Source: Actinomyces sp. S6-Spd3
Lineage (GTDB): Bacteria > Actinomycetota > Actinomycetes > Actinomycetales > Actinomycetaceae
Assembly (NCBI RefSeq): GCF_000758755.1
Contig: NZ_JRMV01000281.1
Span: 481,981 to 545,980, forward strand
Reading direction: 5' to 3'
DNA: 64,000 bases
Numbering within the stretch: the stretch's first letter is position 1; each line of letters opens with the position of its first letter. Shown here piece after piece: positions 17,152 through 25,923 of this stretch. The notes under the pieces were generated by a model. The model ran no database searches and was not told where the DNA came from. It worked only from the letters and a program-made list of their open reading frames with translations. Both the position numbers and the translations under genes were made by a program.

Positions 17152-17592
17152 TCAGTCATCAGTTTCTTTGGAAAGCTCGATTTTATACCGGAAGATTGTA
17201 CTCATGTACGTTCCCGTGCGCCGATTAAGAGATGCTGTCGCATCGATGAGGGGCGTCATGGATCCGGCCCTTCGCGAATTCAGATCTTTCAGAATAGGCA
17301 TCGCATAGTATGCGTTCTTCTTGTTCTCCAGATCCATGAACCACTTGCCACCGAGATGATGACGATAGGTCTCGCCGATGTACACAGTGAGTAGATCGTG
17401 CATCCGCGGATCGTTAATGAGGTCTTGAGGCGATGAGTAATGCGCAAGCATCCACTCTTCAAGGGCATCAATAGACTCAACTGAGAAGTCAAGATTCAGA
17501 CCGTTTTCCTTTGCGAATGTATCGGTCATGTAGTCCAGCTTGTCAGAAATGAAGAAAATCCATTCCTGAAAGTCTTCTTGCGTGTACGCCAT
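17152..17592 (-). CDS. Unrecognised 146-residue protein
   Basis: I do not recognise this protein. It is acidic and soluble-looking, with no signal peptide or membrane segment. Visible features are an aromatic-rich N terminus (QEDFQEWIFFISDKLDYM), LEEWMLAHYSSPQDLI, a central LTVYIGETYRHHLGGKWFMDL stretch and a polar C terminus. The YIGE...GGKW pattern recalls small proteins of unknown function in other actinobacteria. It starts 30 bases after the amidase gene on the same strand and may be co-transcribed with it. GAGG five bases before ATG 17592 favours that start over ATG 17595. An immunity-type role is possible but unsupported. Confidence 0.7.
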   Translation of the reverse strand: MAYTQEDFQEWIFFISDKLDYMTDTFAKENGLNLDFSVESIDALEEWMLAHYSSPQDLINDPRMHDLLTVYIGETYRHHLGGKWFMDLENKKNAYYAMPILKDLNSRRAGSMTPLIDATASLNRRTGTYMSTIFRYKIELSKETDD

Positions 17593-17622
17593 CATTGCCT
17601 CATCTACGCCGCCGGGGCAGAA

Positions 17623-20415
17623 TTATGAGGCGATTCTACCGCCCTCAAAGTATTGAACTCTACTACCTCCGGACCAGAATTCATCACTGGTGGGATAGCC
17701 GTAGCCTCCGCGTTCGTATCCACTGCGACCGTAGGCCTCGAAGATGTGTCCTCGTACAAAGTGCGAACCGGTAGTAGGTGACCAGTAGGCGGTTCCCTTG
17801 TCGAAGAGTTGAAATACTCCTTTACCGGAGTTTGTCTCAGCACTCCTTGTAACGCCCAATACTTTCGCGCCTCCGAGGTCTCGGTAGGCGTTTGCAATGC
17901 CGGTGCCGTAACGCAAGACGTAAGTTCCTGAATCCGAAGACCAGGTAATTACTCCACCTTCGAATTCTTGCGCGCGTCCGGATCCCGCGGAGTATTCATC
18001 GCTCAGCGGGTAGCCAAGGAACCCTCGCTCGTATCCGGATGCACCATAGGCACCAAAGATTCCATTACGCACGAAGTGCGTTCCTCCCTCGGCGGTCCAA
18101 TACGCAGTTCCATACTCGAACACCTGGAAGACGCCTTTCCCGGAAGGCGTTTCAGCCGTAGTTGGCAGGCCAACGACTTGTGCCCCTCCGAGGTCTCGGT
18201 AGGCGTTTGCAATCCCGGTGCCGTAGCGCAGAACGTACGTACCGGAGTTCGAGGTGCTGATCACTCCACCTTCGAATTCTTGCGCGCGCCCCGAGGCAAC
18301 TGCGTATTCATCGCTGGTGGGGTATCCCAAACTTCCGCGTTCATACCCAGTCGAACCGTACTTGTCGAAAATACGACCGCGCACGAAATGCGTGCCGTTC
18401 TCTGCCTTCCAGTAGGCGGTCCCCTTCTCGAAGACTTGGAAAACACCGCTACCAGAACGAGTCTCATTGGACGTCGCAGCACCCAGTACCTTCGCGCCAC
18501 CTAATTCTCTAAAAGCATTAGCAATGCCAGTGCCATAGCGAAGCGTATGGCTACCGGAATTTTGGGTCCACGTGATTGTTCCACCTTGGAATTCTTGCGC
18601 GCGTCCAGAGCCCGCAGAGTATTCGTTGCTTGTTGGGAACTTTAAGACGCCTCGCTCATAGCGCTGGTTACCGTATTCGACGAAAATCTTCCCGCCAACA
18701 AAGTGCGCATCGGTCTGCGCAGTCCAGTACGCGGTCCCGCGATCGAAGAGTTGGTAGACACCGGGAGCACTTGCTTCCTCATTCGATTTGGGATTGCCCA
18801 TGAGCGACTTGTTGTCATTCCATAGTCCCCAGATCGCGCCCTTCACGGTGTAGGAAGCCGGACGATTATTCGCCGCCGAGGCCGATTGGAAATCCTGCGC
18901 ACCATTCTGCGCGATCTGACGAATTGCTGGAAGCTTCGAGTATCCGGCATCTCCCGGGCAACTCGTCGGGTAAGTGTCTCGGTGGCCTGAGATACGGGCA
19001 AGATTGATGTAGGTGCCGGCCCGATATTTAGGGTTGGATCCCTTGGGCCTAAAGCCTGCAGATTCGGACATATTTGTCACTCCTGCACGCCTGAGCTGCC
19101 ATCCTGCAAGAGCACCGACAGTATTAAGGGTTGCTTGAGACGGCGCCTCGGATTGATAGGTTCCCATCATCGAGATCCCCATCGTCCCGGAGTTAAAGCC
19201 CTGATCGTGAGCACCAGCGACCATCTTGCCGGCCGGTGAGGAGAGTGTCCCTTTTCGTCCCTCGAAGGCGCGTCCCCACTTATCGACGAGGAAGTTATAC
19301 CCGATGTCTCCCCAATCCAAGGTGACCGCATGATAGTGATAGATTCCGCGAACAATCGATGCTGATTGGTCCATTGTGTAGTTGTTCGTCCCTGCGGTGT
19401 GGTGAACAACAACATGGCTTGCCGTGAAGTACTCCGGATCCCAGTCAAGGTAGGACTCATCTGCTCCCCAACCGCTCCTGCTGGTTACAGCGACCGGCAG
19501 CCCATTTGGCTGAACAGTTGCGGGGAAAGCGCGAGCAAGTTTCGTTCCGTTAAGCCCACGAGCCTGACCGGAACCTACGCCGGAGGTGATCACGCCAGAG
19601 CGTGCATTATCAGTCTCGACTGCCTCTTGATCGACATCGGTGTTCTGGGCAGAAAATTCTGCCTCTCCCCCTTCGCCACTTTGAGCAGCGGGAGAAGACT
19701 CGATCTGAGAGGCAAAGCTCGGCGAGTTCTCTTGAACGGAGTCTTGGTTGAGATCGGTATTCGCGGCCGGGACCGAGTCAAGATCATTCTCGCTCAAAAC
19801 GGTTTCGCCTTGAGGATTTTCGGGAACCATTGCGACTTCGAGGTCCGAAGGAAGGTCAGATTCCTTTCCAGTGACGCGAACCTGAATCGCGTCGGCACCG
19901 GCGGTCACAAAGGGATCAGTTCCTCCGCGAACATTATGTCCGTCAACGCGGTCTTTACCTGCGCCACCATCGCCATCAGTGAGGTACCACTGGCTCCATT
20001 CGCCCCGCTCGCGTACGCGGATGTAAATCTGGGTGCCTGAGGCAAGGCTGTCTTTCCCACTCCATGACAAACCTGTGACCAAAAATGGATCAACGCTCAA
20101 GGGCTGCGTCAAAATCGCGGCATCTTGGCTTGGATCGAAGCTGCTTGTCCCCTGGCCTTGCAAAGTTGCGCGAGAAATCCGCGTTAGCGCGTGTCCACTT
20201 CCGATGTTGACCGTCTCGAGGCCGGCTTGCGCAAGCTGCGTGGGTTCGCCTTGCGCGCGGGTCAAAATGATCTTTTGGACCGGACGTTCCTGCCCAGACG
20301 AGGCCGCGGCGTGACTTGCCGCTTGCGCGCTACTTTGGGGGGCTGCAGTAGCTGCCGCTTGTGGAACTACCAAGCTTGCGAAGGCAATGCCCGCCGCAAG
20401 AGAAACTAATCGCAT
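17623..20415 (-). CDS. Secreted N-acetylmuramoyl-L-alanine amidase with LGFP repeats
   Basis: A 930-residue exported protein. Residues 1-25 form a signal peptide (LVSLAAGIAFASLVVPQAAA). Residues about 110-185 form an N-terminal beta domain common in actinobacterial PGRP-like amidases, followed by an acidic Asn/Ser/Glu-rich linker. Residues about 310-500 form the amidase_2/PGRP zinc domain: His338/His339 in VVVHHTAG, then GHRDTYPTSCPG with His478 and Cys486. From about residue 520 to the end come repeated LGFP units (RGSLGYPTSDEY, FEGGVI, FEKGTAYW), thought to bind the arabinogalactan-peptidoglycan wall. GGAG seven bases before the ATG fixes the start. It should cut stem peptides from glycan. 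Confidence 0.9.
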   Translation of the reverse strand: MRLVSLAAGIAFASLVVPQAAATAAPQSSAQAASHAAASSGQERPVQKIILTRAQGEPTQLAQAGLETVNIGSGHALTRISRATLQGQGTSSFDPSQDAAILTQPLSVDPFLVTGLSWSGKDSLASGTQIYIRVRERGEWSQWYLTDGDGGAGKDRVDGHNVRGGTDPFVTAGADAIQVRVTGKESDLPSDLEVAMVPENPQGETVLSENDLDSVPAANTDLNQDSVQENSPSFASQIESSPAAQSGEGGEAEFSAQNTDVDQEAVETDNARSGVITSGVGSGQARGLNGTKLARAFPATVQPNGLPVAVTSRSGWGADESYLDWDPEYFTASHVVVHHTAGTNNYTMDQSASIVRGIYHYHAVTLDWGDIGYNFLVDKWGRAFEGRKGTLSSPAGKMVAGAHDQGFNSGTMGISMMGTYQSEAPSQATLNTVGALAGWQLRRAGVTNMSESAGFRPKGSNPKYRAGTYINLARISGHRDTYPTSCPGDAGYSKLPAIRQIAQNGAQDFQSASAANNRPASYTVKGAIWGLWNDNKSLMGNPKSNEEASAPGVYQLFDRGTAYWTAQTDAHFVGGKIFVEYGNQRYERGVLKFPTSNEYSAGSGRAQEFQGGTITWTQNSGSHTLRYGTGIANAFRELGGAKVLGAATSNETRSGSGVFQVFEKGTAYWKAENGTHFVRGRIFDKYGSTGYERGSLGYPTSDEYAVASGRAQEFEGGVISTSNSGTYVLRYGTGIANAYRDLGGAQVVGLPTTAETPSGKGVFQVFEYGTAYWTAEGGTHFVRNGIFGAYGASGYERGFLGYPLSDEYSAGSGRAQEFEGGVITWSSDSGTYVLRYGTGIANAYRDLGGAKVLGVTRSAETNSGKGVFQLFDKGTAYWSPTTGSHFVRGHIFEAYGRSGYERGGYGYPTSDEFWSGGSRVQYFEGGRIAS
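17640..18840 (-). repeat. Tandem 315-bp (105-residue) repeats in the amidase gene
   Basis: A conserved block (CCGAGGTCTCGGTAGGCG on the plus strand) occurs near 17872 and again near 18188, and a more diverged copy lies near 18503, a spacing of about 315 bases. Each unit encodes two LGFP-type motifs. The two copies nearest the C terminus are almost identical, which suggests recent duplication or gene conversion. Confidence 0.75.
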
Positions 20416-20457
20416 CGAAAAACTCCGTCAGTGATGATGGTTTGTCACTTTCGTAAC

Positions 20458-20463
20458 ACTATA
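20458..20463 (-). promoter_or_regulatory. Probable -10 element of the amidase gene
   Basis: TATAGT on the minus strand lies 42 bases before the amidase ATG. The flanks contain TGTGACAGATGTG, which partly resembles a CRP/GlxR half-site but not a full palindrome. Confidence 0.45.
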
Positions 20464-20534
20464 CACATCTGTCACATAAACAACAGTAATTAGTGGAAGG
20501 CCTCACACGATGCGAGCAGGAATTTATGTGGAAA

Positions 20535-20747
20535 TCAGATTCTCGTCATTCGCATCGCTCCTGCAGACCCGAGCAGGAGTAAGCCAACGAGAAGATAGGG
20601 CAGAATTCCCCTTCCACCGGTATAGGGCAAGTGGCCCACTTCAAGATCAAACACCTGAATAGCGGGGTGTTGTGTAGTAAGACCATCACAAGACGAAATG
20701 AGCGTGACTGTCTTAGCTCGCTGCGCGACTGGGGCGAGAAGCTTGCG
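20535..20747 (-). pseudogene. C-terminal relic of an LPxTG-anchored surface protein
   Basis: The minus-strand frame is open for 70 codons after an in-frame TGA at 20748-20750 and ends with TGA at 20535. It reads KTVTLISSCDG, then IQVFDLEVG, then a complete sorting signal: LPYTG, a hydrophobic helix (ILPYLLVGLLLLGSAGA) and a basic tail (MRMTRI). No start codon with a ribosome site, signal peptide or body precedes it. A neighbouring frame upstream (DDADPAPTTGALTQAS) looks coding, which suggests a frameshift before the tRNA. It is most simply the remnant of a sortase substrate, perhaps a fimbrial tip or pilin. Confidence 0.65.
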
Positions 20748-20879
20748 TCAGCGCGCCGGTCGTAGGTGCAGGATCGGCATCGTCGGCCGCTGCAATATCC
20801 CTAGCGCGCGAAGGTAGAGCACATGAGAAGTAAACCCCATAAACAAAAATCAAGACCGATGACTCGGTCCTGATCACTG

Positions 20880-20953
<74 letters not shown>

Positions 20954-21034
20954 TTTTAATCACCTGTATTTTGGCGACTCGGATAGTCTAGCCCAACTCG
21001 CCTCAAAAACTCCAATCGAGTACAGCGACCCCCG

Positions 21035-21757
21035 TCACATTCGCGAGTGAGCCACGCCAGAATCGGCTGGGAGTAAGGCAAGAACAGCTTCCAAAACTCC
21101 CTCGATATCAAGCTCTGAGGTATCGACTAATTCGATTCCGGGACCGGGAGTGAGAAACTCACTGACCGTTGAATCAGATGCGTCGCGGTCCACAATCTGC
21201 GCGCGTACCTTCGCCAAGCTTTCAGCGCTGTCATCACCAAAAAGTTCGCGCGCACGCCGTTTCATCCGGGCCAGTGGCGACGCCACAAGCAGAACTCGTA
21301 GATCAGCCTCGGGATAGACCACCGTCGTAATATCCCGCCCCTCAGCAACCATGCCCGAGCCGTCGGCGCTAGCCTCGGCCATACGCTTACGTTGCTGCTC
21401 GGCCATCCACGCGCGCACAAGAAGATTAACCGCAATCTTGGGTACGGCCTCGGCAATTCTAGGGGTGCGGATCAGCGAGGTCACTTCCCTCTCACCCACG
21501 TAGAAGTGAGGATTCACGGGGTTTGAATCAGCGCTCAAATGCAGACTTGGCAAGAGTCCAGCAACCGCCTCGTGATCATCAAGATCAACTCCAGTCTCCA
21601 GGGCCACCAGCGTGAGGGAACGATACATTGCGCCCGTATCCAAATAGCCAATCCCGAGGCGCTCGGCAAGAAGCTTGGCGATCGTCGACTTCCCTGAACC
21701 TGCAGGACCGTCAATCGCGATCGTTAAGCCGTGGCGACGAGGTGTACTTTCCATCAT
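21035..21757 (-). CDS. cmk: Cytidylate kinase
   Basis: A 240-residue CMP kinase. The P-loop is [11 protein letters not shown] near the N terminus, [13 protein letters not shown] is the CMP-binding signature, [15 protein letters not shown] and RARELFG/RDASDST mark the family core. It phosphorylates CMP and dCMP to diphosphates. Its ATG overlaps the TyrA stop (TAATG); a second ATG follows at once, with GGAG four or seven bases upstream of the pair. It is the last gene of the parA-scpAB-rluB-tyrA-cmk run. In mycobacteria der follows cmk; here tRNA-Pro and surface genes intervene. Confidence 0.94.
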   Translation of the reverse strand: MMESTPRRHGLTIAIDGPAGSGKSTIAKLLAERLGIGYLDTGAMYRSLTLVALETGVDLDDHEAVAGLLPSLHLSADSNPVNPHFYVGEREVTSLIRTPRIAEAVPKIAVNLLVRAWMAEQQRKRMAEASADGSGMVAEGRDITTVVYPEADLRVLLVASPLARMKRRARELFGDDSAESLAKVRAQIVDRDASDSTVSEFLTPGPGIELVDTSELDIEGVLEAVLALLPADSGVAHSRM

Positions 21758-22902
21758 TAGTCTCCGCTTCCTGTATTCCAGCCTCGTTCTTCAAGCTGTT
21801 TCACCGTTGAAGCAAGGATTGATGGGTCAAGACTGATCCTTGCGACACCCATCTGAGCTCCAGCGGAGTGCTCCAAAGAAAGGTCTTCGATATTGACGCC
21901 AATCTCGCCGAGTTCTGTGAACAATCGACCAAGTGAACCAGCGGTATCGGGGACAAAAACGTCAAGCACCGCATAACGGGTTGGAGCGCCACCGTGCTTG
22001 CCGGGAATCCGCGCAACTCCCCTGTTCCCCAGGTCCATGACCCGATGAACTGCGCCGACGCTCCCCCCTTCGAGGGGACCCCGCTGGGCAGCCGCATCGA
22101 AATGTTCAATGAGGTCATCAAGATCCCCGCGAATTTCACGAAGAACCTCAACGACAGGCCCGGCATTTCCGGCCAAAATTGCCGTCCAGAGTCGAGGATC
22201 AGAAGCCGCAATGCGCGTCGTATCACGAAGTCCCTGGCCAGACAGCGAAAGCGCAGACAGCGGCGCATCAACCAAACGGGCGGCGAGCATCGAGGAAACA
22301 AGCTGGGGAACGTGTGAGATTAAGGCGACCGACTGGTCATGAGTACGAGCATCCATCTCGATCGGGAAAGCTCCAAGATCAACGGCAAGCGAGCGGATCT
22401 CCATGACAGCGTCGGGAGTTGAGTAACGATTAGGAACAATCACCCACGGACGCCCGTAGAACAGGTCAGCATCAGCCGCCCCAGCCCCGCTTCTTTCCCG
22501 CCCCGCCATCGGATGGGAACCCACATACCGACTGGGAATATCCGCACCGCGCCGCTTGGCCTCGTCAAAAACTCCGTCGCAGACAGCGGACTTCACAGAG
22601 GCAACATCGGTAACCACTGCCTGCGGATAGCGAAGCAAGGCATCAACAACGCAGACATCGGCGACATCAGGGGGCGTCGATACAATGACGAGGCGTGGAG
22701 AACACGGATCGTCTTGGGCGATCAAAGTACCCGCACCCAGGTCTTGCGCAAGCCTTCCAGCAGTTGGTGAAGCATCCCGAAGGTATACCTCAACTCCCCC
22801 ACTGCGAAGCGCCAAGGCTATCGATGTACCGAGTAAACCGGTTCCGATAATGAGAACGGGACCGTTCGTCGCTAGAGTGCGCTCCGACACGGCGCTTCTC
22901 AC
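21757..22902 (-). CDS. tyrA: Prephenate dehydrogenase with C-terminal ACT domain
   Basis: A 381-residue enzyme. The N-terminal Rossmann domain has VLIIGTGLLGTSIAL, the helical dimerisation domain follows GSHPMAGRERSGAGAA and HDQSVALISHVPQ, and an ACT-like domain fills about residues 300-378 (VFVPDTAGSLGRLFTELGEIGVNIEDLS). It makes 4-hydroxyphenylpyruvate for tyrosine synthesis, and the ACT domain suggests tyrosine feedback. Its start overlaps the rluB stop by four bases, so an aromatic amino-acid gene sits inside a segregation and RNA-modification operon. Confidence 0.92.
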   Translation of the reverse strand: MRSAVSERTLATNGPVLIIGTGLLGTSIALALRSGGVEVYLRDASPTAGRLAQDLGAGTLIAQDDPCSPRLVIVSTPPDVADVCVVDALLRYPQAVVTDVASVKSAVCDGVFDEAKRRGADIPSRYVGSHPMAGRERSGAGAADADLFYGRPWVIVPNRYSTPDAVMEIRSLAVDLGAFPIEMDARTHDQSVALISHVPQLVSSMLAARLVDAPLSALSLSGQGLRDTTRIAASDPRLWTAILAGNAGPVVEVLREIRGDLDDLIEHFDAAAQRGPLEGGSVGAVHRVMDLGNRGVARIPGKHGGAPTRYAVLDVFVPDTAGSLGRLFTELGEIGVNIEDLSLEHSAGAQMGVARISLDPSILASTVKQLEERGWNTGSGD

Positions 22903-23648
22903 AGACCGACGACATCGTAGAGAGCCGCCAACTGCGGGCCCTTCACTCGACGCATCGTCCCCGGTTGGAGGTGATCCAGACGGATCGGTCCGAACTTCGT
23001 ACGAACCAGTTCGCGAACCGGGTAGCCAACCTCGTCCATCAAACGGCGAACCAGACGATTACGACCTTCATGGACGACAATCTCAACCGTTGTAATGTCG
23101 CCGTAGGTTTCCATCGTTCGGAAGGAATCCACTGCAATCGGACCGTCTTCGAGTTCAATACCTTCCATGAGGCGACGACGAACGCCCGGTCTAACCTCTC
23201 CATGAACCCTGGCGACGTAGGTCTTCGGGATCTCGTAGGAGGGATGAGTTAAGCGGTTCGCAAGCTCACCGTCATTGGTGAGAAGCAGAAGTCCTGAAGT
23301 ATCAATATCCAAACGTCCGACATGGTAGAGACGTTCCGGGTAGTCGACCAACAGATCGGCAAGAGTTGGCCGCCCTTCAGGATCGGACATCGTCGAAACC
23401 ATTCCGACAGGCTTGTTGACAGCCATGACAATCGGCCGATTCTCTTCAAGAATGATGCGCTTGCCATCAACGTGAATCGCTTGGGTTGTGGGATCGACAC
23501 GCATACCTTGGCCGCGCACGACCTTACCGTCAACTTGCACGCGCCCCTGGGTAATCATTTCCTCAGCAGCACGCCGAGAGGCAACCCCCGCACGTGAGAG
23601 GACCTTTTGCAGGCGAATGCCGTCTTCGCTATAGGATTCGTTTCTCAC
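22899..23648 (-). CDS. rluB: 23S rRNA pseudouridine synthase, RluB/RsuA family
   Basis: A 249-residue protein with an N-terminal S4 RNA-binding domain (RLQKVLSRAGVASRRAAEEMI) and a pseudouridine synthase domain. The catalytic aspartate lies in GRLDIDTSGLLLLTNDG. VHEGRNRLVRRLMDEVGYPV is a typical RsuA-family motif. It likely modifies helix 89 of 23S rRNA. GTG overlaps the scpB stop (GTGA). The pairing scpB-rluB is conserved across Gram-positive bacteria. Confidence 0.92.
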   Translation of the reverse strand: MRNESYSEDGIRLQKVLSRAGVASRRAAEEMITQGRVQVDGKVVRGQGMRVDPTTQAIHVDGKRIILEENRPIVMAVNKPVGMVSTMSDPEGRPTLADLLVDYPERLYHVGRLDIDTSGLLLLTNDGELANRLTHPSYEIPKTYVARVHGEVRPGVRRRLMEGIELEDGPIAVDSFRTMETYGDITTVEIVVHEGRNRLVRRLMDEVGYPVRELVRTKFGPIRLDHLQPGTMRRVKGPQLAALYDVVGL

Positions 23649-24226
23649 AGTGTCTCCTCAAGTTCGTCCAGCTCATCTGATGCTGGAAGGTAGGGTGCTA
23701 ATGGGGCCAATTCGTCAAGGGAATTCATCCCCATCCGTTCAAGAAAAACAGCGGTCGTCGCATACAAGCGAGCTCCCGAAGAAGACTGGCCAACTTCTTC
23801 GACAAGTTCGCGTGCCAGTAAAGTCCGAACAACTGCGTCAACGTTGACGCCACGAATCTGCGAAATGCGCGCTCGTGAGATCGGTTGACGATATGCGATG
23901 ACTGCAAGCGTCTCTAGTGCTGCTTGAGACAGTTTAGATTGTCCAGTCCCAACAATAAACTGCGACACCAGCGACTCCCAGCGCGCAGAAGAATAGATAC
24001 GCCATCCACCGCCGAATCGTCGGAGTTCGAAGCCATGGTCACGGCCCCCCTGCGCGCCCGAGTATTCGGCAGCAAGCATGTGGAGAACACTCTCCATATC
24101 CTCGGGGGAAAGGTTCAGAACCCGCCCCAATTCTTCGGAGGTGACAGGTTGATCGACGACCATCAAAATTGCTTCCACGGGAGCAAAAAGCAGCTGCGCT
24201 TCTTGGGGGCTAATCGCCTCACTCAT
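23645..24226 (-). CDS. scpB: Segregation and condensation protein B
   Basis: A 193-residue ScpB made of two winged-helix domains. APVEAILMVVDQPVTSEELG starts the first, and ALETLAVIAYRQPISRARISQIRGVNVDAVVRTLLARELVEEVG covers the conserved core of the second. It forms the SMC-ScpA-ScpB condensin. ATG at 24226 is chosen because GGAGG lies seven bases upstream and the ATG overlaps the scpA stop (ATGA); an in-frame ATG at 24241 would add five residues. Confidence 0.93.
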   Translation of the reverse strand: MSEAISPQEAQLLFAPVEAILMVVDQPVTSEELGRVLNLSPEDMESVLHMLAAEYSGAQGGRDHGFELRRFGGGWRIYSSARWESLVSQFIVGTGQSKLSQAALETLAVIAYRQPISRARISQIRGVNVDAVVRTLLARELVEEVGQSSSGARLYATTAVFLERMGMNSLDELAPLAPYLPASDELDELEETL

Positions 24227-25017
24227 GCGTCTTCCTCCCATTCGTCGACCTGAGGGTCGATTCCATTCCAGACGATCTGAAGCGGAGCCAAAGCTCTTTC
24301 CTGTTCAAATTCAATTGCCCGGCGCCGATACAACTCTAAGATAGCCAAGAATCGCGAGACAACCACGGCGGTATCGCGAGCGTCCTCAATCAGCTGAGCG
24401 AAAGTCGCTCTCCCGTGAGCAGTTAGAAAGGCCACGACATTGCGAGCCTCGCGGGCTACCGGCACCTGCGCCTCGTGAAGGTGAGTAACTTCCACGCTGG
24501 GGGGCTGAGCGCTCAGCACCTCAGCGAAACAACGCGCAAGATCCTCCGGAGTTGTTTCGAAGCGCAACTCCGGCAAGAGACGCGCAAAACGAGCTTCGAG
24601 CGGGACGCTTCGGGCAATGAGGCCCATATGGGTGTCCAATCGCTCAGCAAGCGCAGCCGACGCGAGCTTGAACGCACGATACTGCAAGAGCTTGGAAAAG
24701 AGAAGATCTCGCGCCTCTAAATCCTCTGCGCTTATTGATGATTCCTCGTCGTAATCGGGAAGCAAACGCGCGGCTTTCATATCAAGAAGAGTTGCCGCGA
24801 CGACAAGGAATTCAGTCGTCCGCGACAAGTCCGGAAAAGCCCGCATGTGCGCAATAAACTCATCCGTCACTTCAGCCAAAGCGACTTGCGTAATATCAAG
24901 TTTCTTGCGTGAAATAAGCTGGAGAAGAAGGTCGAAAGGACCTTCAAAGACCCCAAGCGACACCTGAAACTCGTCAAGTGCCGCTTGGGTGAGTGTGCTG
25001 TCAGGCGACGTCTCCAC
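24223..25017 (-). CDS. scpA: Segregation and condensation protein A
   Basis: A 264-residue kleisin subunit. FQVSLGVFEGPFDLLLQLISRKKLDI is the SMC-binding N terminus, VVAATLLDMKAARLLP lies in the ScpB-binding middle, and the C-terminal winged helix is at about residues 190-255. It bridges SMC heads and recruits ScpB. GTG at 25017, overlapping the end of parA, gives the normal family length; an ATG at 25110 would overlap parA by 110 bases and is unlikely. A weak GAGAG lies upstream. Confidence 0.92.
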   Translation of the reverse strand: METSPDSTLTQAALDEFQVSLGVFEGPFDLLLQLISRKKLDITQVALAEVTDEFIAHMRAFPDLSRTTEFLVVAATLLDMKAARLLPDYDEESSISAEDLEARDLLFSKLLQYRAFKLASAALAERLDTHMGLIARSVPLEARFARLLPELRFETTPEDLARCFAEVLSAQPPSVEVTHLHEAQVPVAREARNVVAFLTAHGRATFAQLIEDARDTAVVVSRFLAILELYRRRAIEFEQERALAPLQIVWNGIDPQVDEWEEDA

Positions 25018-25867
25018 GGGCGATAATCTCTCTGGCAAGACGTCGGTATGCTCGCGCGCCCGGGTGGTTTGGTGCGTAGGTCGTAATCGGAACCGTTGCA
25101 ACAGAAGCATCAGGGAACTTCACGGTACGCGCAATCCGCGTGGTGAAGACCAAGTCTCCGAAGGCCTCGTCCAGTCGTTCAAGAACTTCGCGCGAATGTA
25201 AGGTTCGCGTATCCACCATTGTCGCGAGGATCCCATCGATCTTCAGGCGAGGATTAATCCGGTCACGGACAGTCTCGATAGTCTCGACAAGAAGTGCAAC
25301 ACCACGCAGCGCGAAGAACTCAGCTTCCATGGGAACAATGACACCGTGCGCTGCCGTCAGCGCGTTGACGGTAAGCAATCCCAGAGAGGGCTGGCAATCG
25401 ACCAGAATGACGTCGTAATCATCGACGACCGCACGCAAAACGCGCGAGAGCGCCGATTCTCGAGCAACCTCATTGACGAGTTGCACTTCGGCAGCGGACA
25501 GATCGATGTTCGCCGGGACAATATCCAAGCCAGGAACCGAAGTATGGCACAGAGCCTGATGAATATCTTCCTTCGGATTCATCAGGAGGTTGTAGATGGT
25601 GTGCTCCATATCCAGTGTGTTAATACCCAGTCCAACTGAGGCAGCACCCTGAGGATCAAAATCAACGATGAGTACGCGACGGCCATACTCGGCAAGTGAC
25701 GCCGCAAGATTAATGGTGGTCGTCGTCTTTCCGACCCCACCCTTTTGATTACACATCGCGATAATGCGCGCGGGTCCATGTCCCGTCAAAGGAGCCGGGA
25801 TCGGGAAATCCTGTTCTTCGTCGACAGGTAGGTCCCCGGTAAGCGTTGGCTGAGATGGATTCGTCAC
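25001..25867 (-). CDS. parA: ParA/Soj-family ATPase
   Basis: A 288-residue Walker-type ATPase. CNQKGGVGKTTTTINLA is the deviant Walker A, IVDFDPQGAASVGLG the A' motif, VILVDCQPSLGLLTVNAL the Walker B, and VPMEAEFFALRGVALL the following switch. No parB is adjacent, as is usual for the copy beside scpA (Rv1708 in mycobacteria). It probably helps chromosome segregation with ScpAB. GTG at 25867 sits seven bases after TAGGAT, suggesting a leaderless start that would drive the genes through cmk. Confidence 0.9.
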   Translation of the reverse strand: MTNPSQPTLTGDLPVDEEQDFPIPAPLTGHGPARIIAMCNQKGGVGKTTTTINLAASLAEYGRRVLIVDFDPQGAASVGLGINTLDMEHTIYNLLMNPKEDIHQALCHTSVPGLDIVPANIDLSAAEVQLVNEVARESALSRVLRAVVDDYDVILVDCQPSLGLLTVNALTAAHGVIVPMEAEFFALRGVALLVETIETVRDRINPRLKIDGILATMVDTRTLHSREVLERLDEAFGDLVFTTRIARTVKFPDASVATVPITTYAPNHPGARAYRRLAREIIARGDVA

Positions 25868-25874
25868 GCCTACT

Positions 25875-25880
25875 ATCCTA
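25875..25880 (-). promoter_or_regulatory. -10 element of the parA-cmk operon (leaderless)
   Basis: TAGGAT on the minus strand ends seven bases before the parA GTG. It is the only clear promoter signal ahead of six overlapping or abutting genes. Confidence 0.5.
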
Positions 25881-25923
25881 GTGCATCATCAAAGCCATGC
25901 GCGTCCCCTACCCGCGGGCAGTC

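Noticed and set aside
17640-18840. Regular repeats considered as a CRISPR array
   Set aside because: The 315-bp period, open reading frame and LGFP motifs show they are protein repeats.
20440-20475. TGTGACAGATGTG considered as a CRP/GlxR site for the amidase
   Set aside because: Only one half matches TGTGA-N6-TCACA well; the second half lacks TCACA.
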